In this document: positions 26,329-35,903 of the stretch, piece by piece
Layout: every line of letters begins with the position of its first letter
Numbering within the stretch: the first letter of the stretch is position 1
Origin: Desulfobulbaceae bacterium
GTDB lineage: Bacteria > Desulfobacterota > Desulfobulbia > Desulfobulbales > Desulfobulbaceae
Direction of reading: 5' to 3'
Assembly (NCBI GenBank): GCA_015484845.1
Contig: WFUT01000041.1
Location: 1-52,803 of the forward strand
Length of the DNA: 52,803 nucleotides
Made by a program: the position numbers and the translations under genes
Notes under the pieces: model-generated
What the model was told of the DNA's origin: nothing
Databases searched by the model: none
Seen by the model: only the letters and a program-made list of their open reading frames with translations

Positions 26329-26438
26329 TTGAACACGAGCCATGCATGCGCCATCCGGCGCAGGCGCAATCATGCTGCAACGACTGTCATCCTTCTGCAG
26401 AAACAGGGGAAACCGGGCCGCCTGAGGAGGCCACAACC

Positions 26439-29400
26439 ATGTACCTGCAGCGCTGTTTTCGATGGTCCATCTTCTTTCTTCTCTGCCTGGGACTTCTCCC
26501 CTCCTCGCTGCTCGCGGCCCAGGTCGGATTCAGCTGGCTTCCCAATACCGAACCGACCCTGGCCGGTTACAAGATCCATTACGGAATATCGAGCAGAAAT
26601 TACACGGATGTAATTGATGTGGGCCTGCCGCCGGTGGTCAATGGCCGTGTCCAGGCAGGGATCGACAATCTCGTTCCCGGCCAGACGTATTACTTTGCCG
26701 CAACAGCCTATGACAGCGCCGGAGTTGAGAGCGACTATTCCAACGAGATCTCCGCCACCGTGCCGGACGCCACGCCACCGCCTTCTTCCGGCCAGGCGGA
26801 ATTCTCCTGGCTGCCCAACACGGAACCAACCCTTGCCGGCTACAGGATCCACTACGGAACCGCCTCCCGCACCTATACCGCCTCTGTTGACGTCGGCCTG
26901 CCGCAACCGGTGAACGGCCGGGTGTTTGCCACGGTGACCGGGCTCACCGAGGGCGAGACCTATTTCTTCGCTGCCACGGCCTATGCCGCCGATGGCACCG
27001 AGAGCGACTACTCGGACGAGGTCAGCTTTACCGTTCCCGTGACCGGCGCCGCCACGCCACCATTGGCTGTCGACGGCTCGGCCACCGGCCCGGAAGACAG
27101 CGCCATCACCGGCCGGCTCGAGGTGAACAACAGTGGTGATCTGCCGCTTCGATACACGGTCAAGACCGCTCCGGCCTCCGGGACGGTATCCATCGAGGAC
27201 GCAACCGGCCTCTTCACCTACACACCGTTGCCCGACTATTCCGGCAGTGACACCTTCACCTTTACGGCCACCGGCGGCAATGGCGAGTCCAACACGGCCA
27301 CCATCACCATTACGGTGACACCGGTCAATGACGTGCCGCTGGCAAACAGCACATCCCTCACGGTGAACGAGGATACCCGGGCCACGGGACAGCTCTCTGC
27401 AACCGATGCCGACGGCGACACCCTCACCTTTACCCTGGCCACTCCGCCCGCCAGGGGCACGGCCACCATCTCCCCGGCCGGCGCCTTCACATACACCCCG
27501 GCAGCCAATGCCACGGGCACCGACTCCTTCTCCTTCACCGCCAGCGACGGTACCCTCACCTCGCCGCCGGCCACGGTCACCGTCACCATCAAACCGGTCA
27601 ATGACCCGCCGCTGGCAAACAGCACCTCCCTCGCGGTGGACCAGGGCGCCACCATCAGCGGCCACCTGGACGGCACCGACCCTGACGGCGATCCCCTGAG
27701 CTTCATCCTGGTCAGCAGCCCGGCAAAGGGAACCGCCAACCTGGCGGCGGACGGGTCCTACACCTACCGCGCCAACAGTGACGCCAGCGGCACGGACACC
27801 TTTTCCTTCAAGGTCAGTGACGGCAGGACAGACTCCAACACGGCCACGGTAACGGTGAAGATAAACGAGGTACCCGCAGGCTTCCGTTTCGAGACCGGCG
27901 AGCTGCAGGTCACCTCGGCCTGGCAGAAGGTCAACTTTGACACTCCTTTCCTGAATCCGGTGGTGATCGCCCGCGCAACCAGCCTCAATGATCCCGAACC
28001 GGGCGTTATCCGGGTCAGGAACGTCACCACCACGGGCTTCGAGCTCCGCTTCCAGGAATGGGACAGCCTGGACGGCATCCATCCCGCCGAGACCGTGACC
28101 TACCTGGTCATGGAACAGGGGAGCTTTACCCTGGCCAACGGCACCATGGTAGAGGCCGGCTGCTTCCCGGCAACCACCACCGGCACCTTTGCCCCGGTCA
28201 GCTTTGCAAGGCCCATGCACCGGGTGCCGGTGGTCATGACGGCCGTGGACACGGTCAACGAGACCGATGGTGTCACCACCAGGATCAGGAACATCACGGC
28301 GGCGGGATTCGAGGTCATGATGCAGGAACAGGAGGCCAACCCGGCAGAACATGCACCGGAAACGGGCTGCTTCATCGCCTGGGAGCCCTCGTCCGGCACC
28401 ATCGGCACCATGCTCTATGACGTCACCACCACGGCCGACGAGATCACCCACAACGCTGTCCGGGAAAAATACCCGGTACAGTTTCCGACACCGCCTCTCC
28501 TGCTGGCCGAGATGGAGAGCACGGACGGGGCCGACACCGCTGTTCTCCGTGTCTCGGCAAACAGTGTCACCGGCGCCACCCTCCTGGTCGAGGAAGAACA
28601 GTCCAGGGACAGCGAGGAATACCACACCACCGAGACCGCCGGCATGATCGCCATCGACACCATTGACCCGGCCGCCGACCCGGATGGTGACGGCCTGAGC
28701 ACGGCAGAGGAAACAGGAACCTACCGTACCCATCCGGGGCTTGCCGACAGTGACAGCGACGGCTTGCCGGACGGCCGGGAGGTGGCCTACTGGCAGGACC
28801 AGGGCACCTCCTGGGCCGCTGACCCGGACGGCGACGGCCTGGTCAACCTGCTTGATCCCGATTCCGACGGCGACGGCATTCCGGACGGCACCGAGGTGGC
28901 AGGGGGAACCGACCCGGGAGACCCGGCCTCGACCCCGGGATTTCCCACCATTGACGCCGGCGAGATCGAGCTGGACCATAACCTGGTCCACGTCGACTTC
29001 TCCACGCCCTTTACCCGGCCGGTTGTCGTGGCCCGCCTGGTGAGCCGGAACGGCTGGGACCCATCGGTACTGCGCATCACCAATGTCACGCCCACCGGTT
29101 TTGACATCAGGCTGCAGGAGTATGACTACCTCAACGGCACCCACATCCTGGAACAGGTCAACTACCTGGTCATGGAGGCCGGTCACTACACCCTGTCCGA
29201 CGGCACGCAGATCGAGGCCGGCACCTTTGAGAACCGGGCCGTGAGCTCCTTTGGCCGCCAGGACTTCACCCGGCCCTTTTCCCGGGTGCCGGTGGTCATC
29301 ACCGCGATCGTCAGCGACAACGAGACCGATGCCGTCACGGGCCGGCTTCGCAATATCAACCAGGCCGGCTTTGACTTCAGGATGCAGGAACAGGAGCTCA

Positions 29401-29729
29401 ACCCCCAGGTCCATGCCCCGGAATCGGTGTCCTATATCGCCTGGGAACCCTCGGCCGCCACCATCGCCGGCATCCGTTTTGCCGTCGGCCGCAGCACGGA
29501 CAGTATCACCGGCGTAACCGCAACCGTTCCCTACAACGGGGGTTTCCCCCGGCAACCACTGCTTGTCGCGGCCATGCAGACCACCGACGGCGGCGATACC
29601 GCCAGCCTCCGGATCACGGGACACACCGCCGACGACATGCAGGTCATGGTCGAGGAGGAGCGCTCCAGGGACAGCGAGACCAGCCATACCACCGAGGTGG
29701 CCGGCTACATCGCCATCCTGGCCGAGTAG
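26439..29729 (+). CDS. large secreted adhesin-like protein: FN3, cadherin/VCBS-like and duplicated H-type-lectin-like modules
   Basis: A 1096-residue exported protein. A signal peptide (residues 1-27, SIFFLLCLGLLPSSLLAAQ) is followed by two near-identical FN3 domains (about 28-112 and 118-205; each with FSWLPNTEPTLAGY) and three Ig/cadherin-like repeats (about 208-480) with DxDGDxLxF calcium-type motifs and GTDTFSF. Then a module of about 260 residues occurs twice, at 481-740 and 837-1096. Each copy contains H-type-lectin-like segments (VNFDTPFLNPVVIARATSL, VHVDFSTPFTRPVVVARLVS) and ends SRDSExxHTTExAG. Between them lies a thrombospondin-3-like calcium-binding linker (DSDSDGLPDG, DPDSDGDGIPDG). 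No cell-wall sorting or secretion-signal motif is evident. It is predicted to bind carbohydrate at the cell surface. GAGGAGG precedes the ATG. Confidence 0.85.
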   Translation: MYLQRCFRWSIFFLLCLGLLPSSLLAAQVGFSWLPNTEPTLAGYKIHYGISSRNYTDVIDVGLPPVVNGRVQAGIDNLVPGQTYYFAATAYDSAGVESDYSNEISATVPDATPPPSSGQAEFSWLPNTEPTLAGYRIHYGTASRTYTASVDVGLPQPVNGRVFATVTGLTEGETYFFAATAYAADGTESDYSDEVSFTVPVTGAATPPLAVDGSATGPEDSAITGRLEVNNSGDLPLRYTVKTAPASGTVSIEDATGLFTYTPLPDYSGSDTFTFTATGGNGESNTATITITVTPVNDVPLANSTSLTVNEDTRATGQLSATDADGDTLTFTLATPPARGTATISPAGAFTYTPAANATGTDSFSFTASDGTLTSPPATVTVTIKPVNDPPLANSTSLAVDQGATISGHLDGTDPDGDPLSFILVSSPAKGTANLAADGSYTYRANSDASGTDTFSFKVSDGRTDSNTATVTVKINEVPAGFRFETGELQVTSAWQKVNFDTPFLNPVVIARATSLNDPEPGVIRVRNVTTTGFELRFQEWDSLDGIHPAETVTYLVMEQGSFTLANGTMVEAGCFPATTTGTFAPVSFARPMHRVPVVMTAVDTVNETDGVTTRIRNITAAGFEVMMQEQEANPAEHAPETGCFIAWEPSSGTIGTMLYDVTTTADEITHNAVREKYPVQFPTPPLLLAEMESTDGADTAVLRVSANSVTGATLLVEEEQSRDSEEYHTTETAGMIAIDTIDPAADPDGDGLSTAEETGTYRTHPGLADSDSDGLPDGREVAYWQDQGTSWAADPDGDGLVNLLDPDSDGDGIPDGTEVAGGTDPGDPASTPGFPTIDAGEIELDHNLVHVDFSTPFTRPVVVARLVSRNGWDPSVLRITNVTPTGFDIRLQEYDYLNGTHILEQVNYLVMEAGHYTLSDGTQIEAGTFENRAVSSFGRQDFTRPFSRVPVVITAIVSDNETDAVTGRLRNINQAGFDFRMQEQELNPQVHAPESVSYIAWEPSAATIAGIRFAVGRSTDSITGVTATVPYNGGFPRQPLLVAAMQTTDGGDTASLRITGHTADDMQVMVEEERSRDSETSHTTEVAGYIAILAE

Positions 29730-29753
29730 CCCTGCCCGTTCCGCCGCACCTGC

Positions 29754-29785
29754 CCCGGAGGCCCCCGGCCTCCGGGTTTTTTTTT
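29754..29785 (+). terminator. intrinsic terminator of the adhesin-like gene
   Basis: CCCGGAGGCC pairs with GGCCTCCGGG around a 3-base loop, followed by nine T residues. It begins 24 bases after the stop codon. The T-run overlaps the -35 element of the next promoter. Confidence 0.95.
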
Positions 29786-29812
29786 GACATCCGCCGGAAA
29801 TCCAGGTAAAAA
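29784..29812 (+). promoter_or_regulatory. sigma-70 promoter of the MalT/SARP-like regulator
   Basis: TTGACA (29784-29789), a 17-base spacer and TAAAAA (29807-29812). The predicted transcript starts near 29819 and would have a leader of about 120 bases. The -35 shares two bases with the terminator T-run just upstream. Confidence 0.6.
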
Positions 29813-29937
29813 GAAGGCTGGAAAAAAGAGATGTTACCAGGCCGAACCGAACCGCATCCCCGCCGGCCGTACCATGGCAGCTGCTCTTCCCCCTGCACCG
29901 TACTCCGGCACAACTTCCCGATTTCGATCACTATTTG

Positions 29938-32900
29938 ATGCAACCGCTTGCCGACCTGCAGCAGGAGATCCCCTCCAACAAGTTCTATGCCCCCAGGATT
30001 GACGATGCAAGCAGCCTCTTCCGCGCCGACCTGATCAACAAGACGCTTGCCGCCTGCAGCCACACAAAAAAGATCATCGTCATCGAGGCCCAGGCCGGCC
30101 AGGGCAAATCGACCCTTGCCGCCCAGTATCTCAAGCACCACCACCTGCAGTTCGCCTGGTACCAGGTCGGCCCGGAGGACGCCGACCCTGTCCTCCTGCT
30201 CTCGGCCCTGATCGCCAACCTCTGCAAGCGGCTTCCCGGTTTCGAGTCACCGCAGCTCACCCAGATCCTGCACCGGGGCGAGATCGGTCCCCTGGACATC
30301 AGGCGCTGCACCAATATCCTGCTCGGCGACCTGGACCGGTTCCTGGCCGGCGACTTCACCCTTGTCTTCGACGACGTCCACCTGGTGGAGCAGGCGCCCC
30401 TGACCAACAGCTTTCTCGACCACCTCCTCGACACCTCGCCCCCCCATCTCCACTTCCTGCTCACCAGCCGCAGGCCGCTGGTGCTCCGGTCCAAGACCCT
30501 GCGTTTCAGCACCGATGTCTGTTACCTGAACAACGACAACCTCCGCCTCTCGGCCCGGGAGGTGGAGCGGCTGTTTAACCGGGTGCTCCAGCAGCAGATA
30601 TCGGGCCGCGAGGCAGAGGAGATCCGGCAGCGCACCGGCGGCTGGATCATGGGTATCCTCCTGGCCGCCTACCCCATGCCGGGCAAGGACGCCACCCCCG
30701 GCGGACCGTGGAACTCCTCCCGCCGCCTGCCCGCCAGCCTCACCGCGCGCCAGATGCTCAACTATTTCCGCGACGAGATCCTGGTCCACATCCCCGCAGC
30801 CATGCACGAACCCCTGCTCAGGATCTCCTTTCTCGACGAGATCCCGGTCAAGCTGGCGGTCCGCATCACCGGCAGGGAGGAGATGGGCCAGGCCCTCACC
30901 GACATGATGCTGGCCAACTTCTTTGTCTATCCCCTGGACGACAACCACACGGTCTTCCGCCTCCATCACCTGTTCCAGGAGTTCCTCCAGTACCAGGCCC
31001 GATCCACCATGGCACCAGGCGAGATCAAGCGGGTTCACCGCCAGGCGGCGCAGTACTACCTGGAGAGGGGATTCACCGAAAAGGCGCTGGCCTGCTACCG
31101 GGCCGAGGGCAACCTGGAGGCCATGGAGGATATCCTGCGCCGCGAAGGGCTGCACCTGATGGCCAGGAACCGGACCATGACCCTGCTCACCCTGCTCCGG
31201 TCGGTGCCGGAACAGGACCTGCTCCGCCATCCCTGGCTGGCGCTCTTTGCCGGCCTGGTCTTCTCCGAGTTCTTCCCCAGGAACATCCTGCCCCTGCTCG
31301 AGGCGGCCCGCGCACAGTTCGCGAACCAGGGCGAGGAGAGCGGCGAGCTGCTGGCCCTGGCCCACACCATCTACTTCCACTTCGTGGTCTCGGGCCTCTA
31401 CCATACCGGCTCGCTCCTGCTCAGGCGGGCCGAGGAGCTCTTCCACCGCCGGCGGCAGGAGCTGCCCATCCATGCCAGCATCATGGTGGCCCGGAACCTG
31501 GCCGCAGGCTACTGCTTCTTCATCTCCGACATGGCGCAGGCCAGGGAATACGCCGGCCTGGCCCGCGACCTGTCCGCGAGCCACAACATCCGCAACAGCC
31601 TGGCCTCCACCCTGTTTGTCTGCGGCTATGCCGAGGCCATGACCGGGCAGCCGAAAAGGGCCCTGCAGGAGATCGAGCAGACCTACCCCCTGCTCCACGA
31701 CCCCTTTGTCGGCACATCCAACAGGCTGTCCCTGCGTGTCCTGCACCTGAACTACCTGGCCCAGTTCGGCGACCATATCAATTTCGACCGGCAGCAGAGG
31801 ATGCTGCGCGACTCTGTCGATCCCCAGGTCGTTCAGCAGACCTTTGCCCATCCCTATCTCTATCTCTGGGGCTGTGCCTGCCTGGTGGGCATGGGCGAAT
31901 TCGGGAAAGGGGCCGATCTCCTGCAGCAGGGCAACCGGCTCTCGCAGCCCTTTGCCACCCCGCACATGCACAGCCAGCTCCTGCAGTGGCAGGCCTATAT
32001 CCATGCCCTGCAGGGCAACGCCGAGGATGCCCGGGCCCATATCCGCGAGGCGGGCCGACTCCGGGCCGAGGCCGGCGGCCGTTTCTACGAGATCTTCTAC
32101 AACATCATCGCCGGCGCCACCCATGCCCGCCTGGGTGACCATGACCAGGCCCGTGCCCTGCTCTCGGCCGGCATCGAAAAGGCCGAACAGATGCCATCGG
32201 ACTACCTGCTCGCCGCCGGCCTCATGCACCGGGCCTGGCTGCACCTGGCGCGGCAGGACATGGCCGGCATGGAGCAGGATCTGGCCAGGGGTCTCTCGCT
32301 GATGCGGGACAACGGCTTCACCTTCTTCTGGAGCTGGGAACCCGGCTTCATGGGCGACCTCCTGGCCCACGCCATGGACAGCGACCTGGCATCCTTTGCC
32401 GACAGGCTGGCCAGGGAACGCCTGGACCTGTTCTTCGACAGCAGCGGCGCGCCCTGCCCACTCCTGTCCATCTCCATGCTGGGCGGCTTTCGCATCGCCC
32501 ATGGCAGCCGGACCCTGTTGACCGCCGATGACTTCACCCCGGCCCAGCGCCACATGCTCAGCCTGCTCATGGCCAGCAACGGCCTGCAGATCAGCCAGGA
32601 GGCGATCCAGGCCGAACTCTGGCCGAACAGCCCGGCCGACAAGGCGCGCTCCAAGCTCGATACCCTGGTCATGCGGTTGCGCAGGGTCCTGGCCACGGCC
32701 GTACCGGCGCCGGCAAAAAACTACCTGGTCATGCAGCGGGGAATTCTCAGCCTGAAGAACTGCCGGACAGACGGGGAGGAATTCAGCCGCCTGGCCCACA
32801 GGGGCCTGGCCCTGGCCCGGGAGGAGAAATACTGGCTGGCGGACAATGCCTTTCACAGGGCCCTGGTCCTCTGGAAGGGGGCGCCGGACCGGGACGACCT

Positions 32901-33213
32901 GTATAGCAGCCGGATGGACGAGTACAGCGACCGGCTCCTGGCCCTGCTCGCCAGGATGGGCCAGACCTGGGCCATGGCACTGGCCGAGTCGGAACGGACC
33001 GAGGAGGCCATCGAGGTCCTCGACAAGGTCCTGTCCTTCAACCGCATGGAGGACAGGTTGATCTCCCTGCTCTACACCCTCTACCTGCGCACGGGCAACA
33101 TGCTCAAGGCGCGGGAACTGCTCGGCCAGTACCGGCAGACCCTGCGTGAGCAGGGCTACCCGGAAGACGAGGTCGATGACCTGGTCTTCCGAATCGCCTC
33201 GTCGGCCGCCTGA
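29938..33213 (+). CDS. MalT-like ATPase / SARP-type (BTAD) transcriptional regulator
   Basis: A 1091-residue STAND-type signalling ATPase. The N-terminus has a Walker A loop (EAQAGQGKSTLAAQYL, about 44-59) and a Walker B-like LVFDDVHLVEQ, followed by LTSRRPLVLR, as in MalT and AfsR. Residues of about 370-840 are helical TPR-like repeats. The C-terminus has a winged helix similar to OmpR (LSISMLGGFRIAHGSRTLL near 842, then SQEAIQAELWPN and LDTLVMRLRRVL) and a bacterial transcriptional activator domain (about 944-1091). It therefore resembles SARP regulators but with the ATPase in front. The start is the ATG at 29938, although no strong ribosome-binding site is visible and an adjoining TTG is possible. 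It stands next to the riboswitch-controlled gene; a regulatory link is untested. Confidence 0.88.
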   Translation: MQPLADLQQEIPSNKFYAPRIDDASSLFRADLINKTLAACSHTKKIIVIEAQAGQGKSTLAAQYLKHHHLQFAWYQVGPEDADPVLLLSALIANLCKRLPGFESPQLTQILHRGEIGPLDIRRCTNILLGDLDRFLAGDFTLVFDDVHLVEQAPLTNSFLDHLLDTSPPHLHFLLTSRRPLVLRSKTLRFSTDVCYLNNDNLRLSAREVERLFNRVLQQQISGREAEEIRQRTGGWIMGILLAAYPMPGKDATPGGPWNSSRRLPASLTARQMLNYFRDEILVHIPAAMHEPLLRISFLDEIPVKLAVRITGREEMGQALTDMMLANFFVYPLDDNHTVFRLHHLFQEFLQYQARSTMAPGEIKRVHRQAAQYYLERGFTEKALACYRAEGNLEAMEDILRREGLHLMARNRTMTLLTLLRSVPEQDLLRHPWLALFAGLVFSEFFPRNILPLLEAARAQFANQGEESGELLALAHTIYFHFVVSGLYHTGSLLLRRAEELFHRRRQELPIHASIMVARNLAAGYCFFISDMAQAREYAGLARDLSASHNIRNSLASTLFVCGYAEAMTGQPKRALQEIEQTYPLLHDPFVGTSNRLSLRVLHLNYLAQFGDHINFDRQQRMLRDSVDPQVVQQTFAHPYLYLWGCACLVGMGEFGKGADLLQQGNRLSQPFATPHMHSQLLQWQAYIHALQGNAEDARAHIREAGRLRAEAGGRFYEIFYNIIAGATHARLGDHDQARALLSAGIEKAEQMPSDYLLAAGLMHRAWLHLARQDMAGMEQDLARGLSLMRDNGFTFFWSWEPGFMGDLLAHAMDSDLASFADRLARERLDLFFDSSGAPCPLLSISMLGGFRIAHGSRTLLTADDFTPAQRHMLSLLMASNGLQISQEAIQAELWPNSPADKARSKLDTLVMRLRRVLATAVPAPAKNYLVMQRGILSLKNCRTDGEEFSRLAHRGLALAREEKYWLADNAFHRALVLWKGAPDRDDLYSSRMDEYSDRLLALLARMGQTWAMALAESERTEEAIEVLDKVLSFNRMEDRLISLLYTLYLRTGNMLKARELLGQYRQTLREQGYPEDEVDDLVFRIASSAA

Positions 33214-33222
33214 GCCGGTCCC

Positions 33223-35631
33223 TCACATTCCCGGCATGGCGGGACCGGAACCCTCCTTCTCCCCGGCAGCCGCCTTCCTGGCCTCGTCCTCGGCCATGGC
33301 GGCAAGTCCTGCGGCCGCGCCCAGCTCGGCCATCTTCTTTTTCCGTTCCCCGCTCATCTCCTCCGTCCCCGGGCTCTGCTCCCCGGCGGGCAGCTCCACG
33401 ATCACCTTGCGGTGCGCATAGTGGATCCCCTGGGCGGCCAGGGCCTCGGTGATCCGGCGGTAGGCCTCGCGGCGGATAACGAAATGGGTGCCGGGCCTGG
33501 CCGTGAACTTGACCCGGATCACCATCACCGAGTTGGTGATCTCGCGCACGCCCTGGGACTTGACCGGCCGGATGAAATCCTTGCCAAACTCGGGATCCTC
33601 CAGCATGGCCCTGCCCACCTTCTTGATGATCTTGCGGACCTTGTCGATGTCGGTGTCGTAGGGAAACTCCAGGTTGAACTTGACCACGATGCCGCCGCGC
33701 ATGAAGTTGGTGATGGAGCCCAGCTCGCTGTAGGGCACGATCTGGAGCATGCCCCGGTGGTGGCGCAGCATGACGTTGCGCAGGGTGATGGCCTCCACCG
33801 AGCCGGAAACACTGCCGGCCTGCAGGTATTCCCCGACGCGGAAGGCGTCGTCAAAGAGGTAGAAGAAACCGGACAGCACGTCGCTGACCAGTTTCTGGGC
33901 GCCAAAACCGATGGCCAGGCCGACAACGCCGGCGCCGGCCAGAAGCGGCGCGATATCCACGCCAATGGACGAGAGAACGATCAGGGTCACCATCACCACC
34001 AGCACGGTGCCGATGAACTTGCGCACCATGGGCAGCAGGGTGTAGCTCCGCCCCCGGCCGGCGGCTGCGCCCCACTCGTCGTCCTGTTCCGTGTTCTCCT
34101 CCTCTTCGGGCGTGGCCTCGAGGATCTTCCGTTCGATGTAGGTGGAGACCAGGCGCCAGATGACCAGGGCCAGGGCCAGGGTGACCAGGATGTTGAACAC
34201 CGCCTGGGTGATCTGCAGCGAGTAGGGGATGGTGTAGCCCCAGGCGCTGAGCACCCACAGGGCCAGGGCGGCCAGGATCACCAGCCGCACCACCCGGCAG
34301 GTCCGGGCAACGAGACGCTGTTCCTTTTCCCTGAGCTCGCCGGACTCCCCGTCCTTCCTGTCGCCGTCTTCCGCCGCAGGCAGGGAATAGATCCCCAGGG
34401 TGGAGATGGTGACCCCGACCACCCAGCGGCCGAGGGATTCGAGGATGAAGAAGATGGGCACCACCAGCAGGCTGAGCAGAAAGGCGCCGTTGTCCCTGCC
34501 GCCGTTGACCAGGCGGAAGATCATCAGCAGCCAGACCAGGAACAGGTAGAGCAGGGCCGGGATGTGCCAGAACGAGGCGACCTCCTCCCTGAGCCAGCCA
34601 TCTTCCTGTTCCGGGCCGGGCAGGGCACGGATGACGTCTGCCACCGTGCGGCGGCTCGCCAGGACCATGCCGGCGAGGAGCAGGATGAGCAGGGTGCCCA
34701 GGCCGAGTCCGAACACGACCGTGGTCTCTTCCTGGACATCGAGCACCTTGAGCAGGGCCAGGAAGTTCAGGCCCGCCAGGATGTAGGTGACGACCAGGAG
34801 GATGTCCCGGTGCATGCTGGCCGCTGTGGCGTCGCTGACCGGAAGCAGCCTGAGCCGGGCATTGGCCGGGGACCAGAGCATGCGGGAGAGGATGGCGGCC
34901 AGGCGGGCACCGAGGATGGTGACCAGCAGGGCCATGAACAGGTAGCGCACCGGCCCGAGCCGGCTGATATCGAGCCAGAGAAAGCCGGCCATGGCCACGG
35001 CGGCAAAGACGGTCAGCCGGACCAGGGCAGGCACCGTGCGCATCACCGCGACCCAGAACCGGGTCGGCCCATGCAGGTCCGGCACCGGGGCCCGGTCCAT
35101 GCGCCGGCCGATCCTGCCCACCAGGAAGGCGACCAGCATCTCCACTGCCAGGGCGGCCAGGAACAGCAGGCCGAGCCGGACCAGGTTACGGACGGCCGTG
35201 GCAGGCGAGGCATCGGCAGCGAACCTGCGGACCATCCAGGAGAGATCGTCGGGTATGGCCCGCACATGCCGGGCCAGCCGCAGCAGGACGCGTTCCATGT
35301 CCGCGCCGTCACTGCCGCTGTCCAGCAGGTGCAGCCAGCCCACCGCCACCGTCACCGGGCTGCCGCCACCGCTCCTGGGCCGGGCCGGCTTCGCCTCCTC
35401 CTGCAGGCGGCGCAACAGCATTTCCCGGACCTGTTCGTCGGTCAGGGTGGCCAGGGTGGCGTCCGGCCCTGCCGCTGCTCCGTCCTTCGGAGCGACCACC
35501 GCCGGGCGGCCCGCGGCCAGGGTCATGGACAGACCGGGACAGCCCGGCACAACAGCACAGAGCAGCAGCGCCAGGAGGAGGAACAACCGCCCCGGCCCGG
35601 TGTCAGACCTTGTTCGTTCGGATACCGGCAT
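33223..35631 (-). CDS. MscS-family mechanosensitive channel (large, multi-spanning)
   Basis: An 802-residue membrane protein. A signal-peptide-like segment near 12-35 (LFLLLALLLCAVVPGCPG) precedes a periplasmic region of about 130 residues and then around eleven membrane helices. The MscS pore region GVDIAPLLAGAGVVGLAIGFGAQKLVSDVLSGFFYLFDDAFRVGEYLQ is complete, followed by GSVEAITLRNVMLRHHRGMLQIVPYSELGSI of the beta domain. The C-terminal tail is Glu/Lys/Ala-rich. It should open on membrane tension and protect against hypo-osmotic shock. The start with TTGGAG six bases upstream is used; the frame is open further upstream, into the leader. It converges on the regulator gene with nine bases between them. 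Confidence 0.88.
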   Translation of the reverse strand: MPVSERTRSDTGPGRLFLLLALLLCAVVPGCPGLSMTLAAGRPAVVAPKDGAAAGPDATLATLTDEQVREMLLRRLQEEAKPARPRSGGGSPVTVAVGWLHLLDSGSDGADMERVLLRLARHVRAIPDDLSWMVRRFAADASPATAVRNLVRLGLLFLAALAVEMLVAFLVGRIGRRMDRAPVPDLHGPTRFWVAVMRTVPALVRLTVFAAVAMAGFLWLDISRLGPVRYLFMALLVTILGARLAAILSRMLWSPANARLRLLPVSDATAASMHRDILLVVTYILAGLNFLALLKVLDVQEETTVVFGLGLGTLLILLLAGMVLASRRTVADVIRALPGPEQEDGWLREEVASFWHIPALLYLFLVWLLMIFRLVNGGRDNGAFLLSLLVVPIFFILESLGRWVVGVTISTLGIYSLPAAEDGDRKDGESGELREKEQRLVARTCRVVRLVILAALALWVLSAWGYTIPYSLQITQAVFNILVTLALALVIWRLVSTYIERKILEATPEEEENTEQDDEWGAAAGRGRSYTLLPMVRKFIGTVLVVMVTLIVLSSIGVDIAPLLAGAGVVGLAIGFGAQKLVSDVLSGFFYLFDDAFRVGEYLQAGSVSGSVEAITLRNVMLRHHRGMLQIVPYSELGSITNFMRGGIVVKFNLEFPYDTDIDKVRKIIKKVGRAMLEDPEFGKDFIRPVKSQGVREITNSVMVIRVKFTARPGTHFVIRREAYRRITEALAAQGIHYAHRKVIVELPAGEQSPGTEEMSGERKKKMAELGAAAGLAAMAEDEARKAAAGEKEGSGPAMPGM

Positions 35632-35822
35632 CGTCAACTCCAAGGGTAGGGCCGCTCCCGGCACACCAGCCGGCCCACGGCCATCCATCTTGCGCCCGCG
35701 GCCAGGCACGGGCCTGACCTCCTCCAGTGATTGCACGGGACTCCTGCCGGTGGGCCGCACCTTCCGCGGTGCGGCCACTCCCTGTCCCTGCCGGGTGGCC
35801 GGCCTGGCGCCCACGTGCCATT

Positions 35823-35828
35823 ATTATA
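35823..35828 (-). promoter_or_regulatory. extended -10 promoter of the MscS-family gene
   Basis: On the minus strand TGGTATAAT is an extended -10 with a perfect TATAAT. The -35 is poor (TTGCGC at a 15-base spacing). The transcript would start near 35815 and carry a leader of about 185 bases to the start codon. Confidence 0.55.
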
Positions 35829-35903
35829 CCATCCCGTTGGCCGGCGCAAGGGCATGCCCCCGGGAAGAAACGAAAAACCGGGACCATGCCGCCGGGCACC
35901 GGC

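Noticed and set aside
26370-29687. An 1105-codon minus-strand open frame
   Set aside because: It is antisense to the secreted adhesin-like gene, which has a signal peptide, a ribosome-binding site and recognisable domains.
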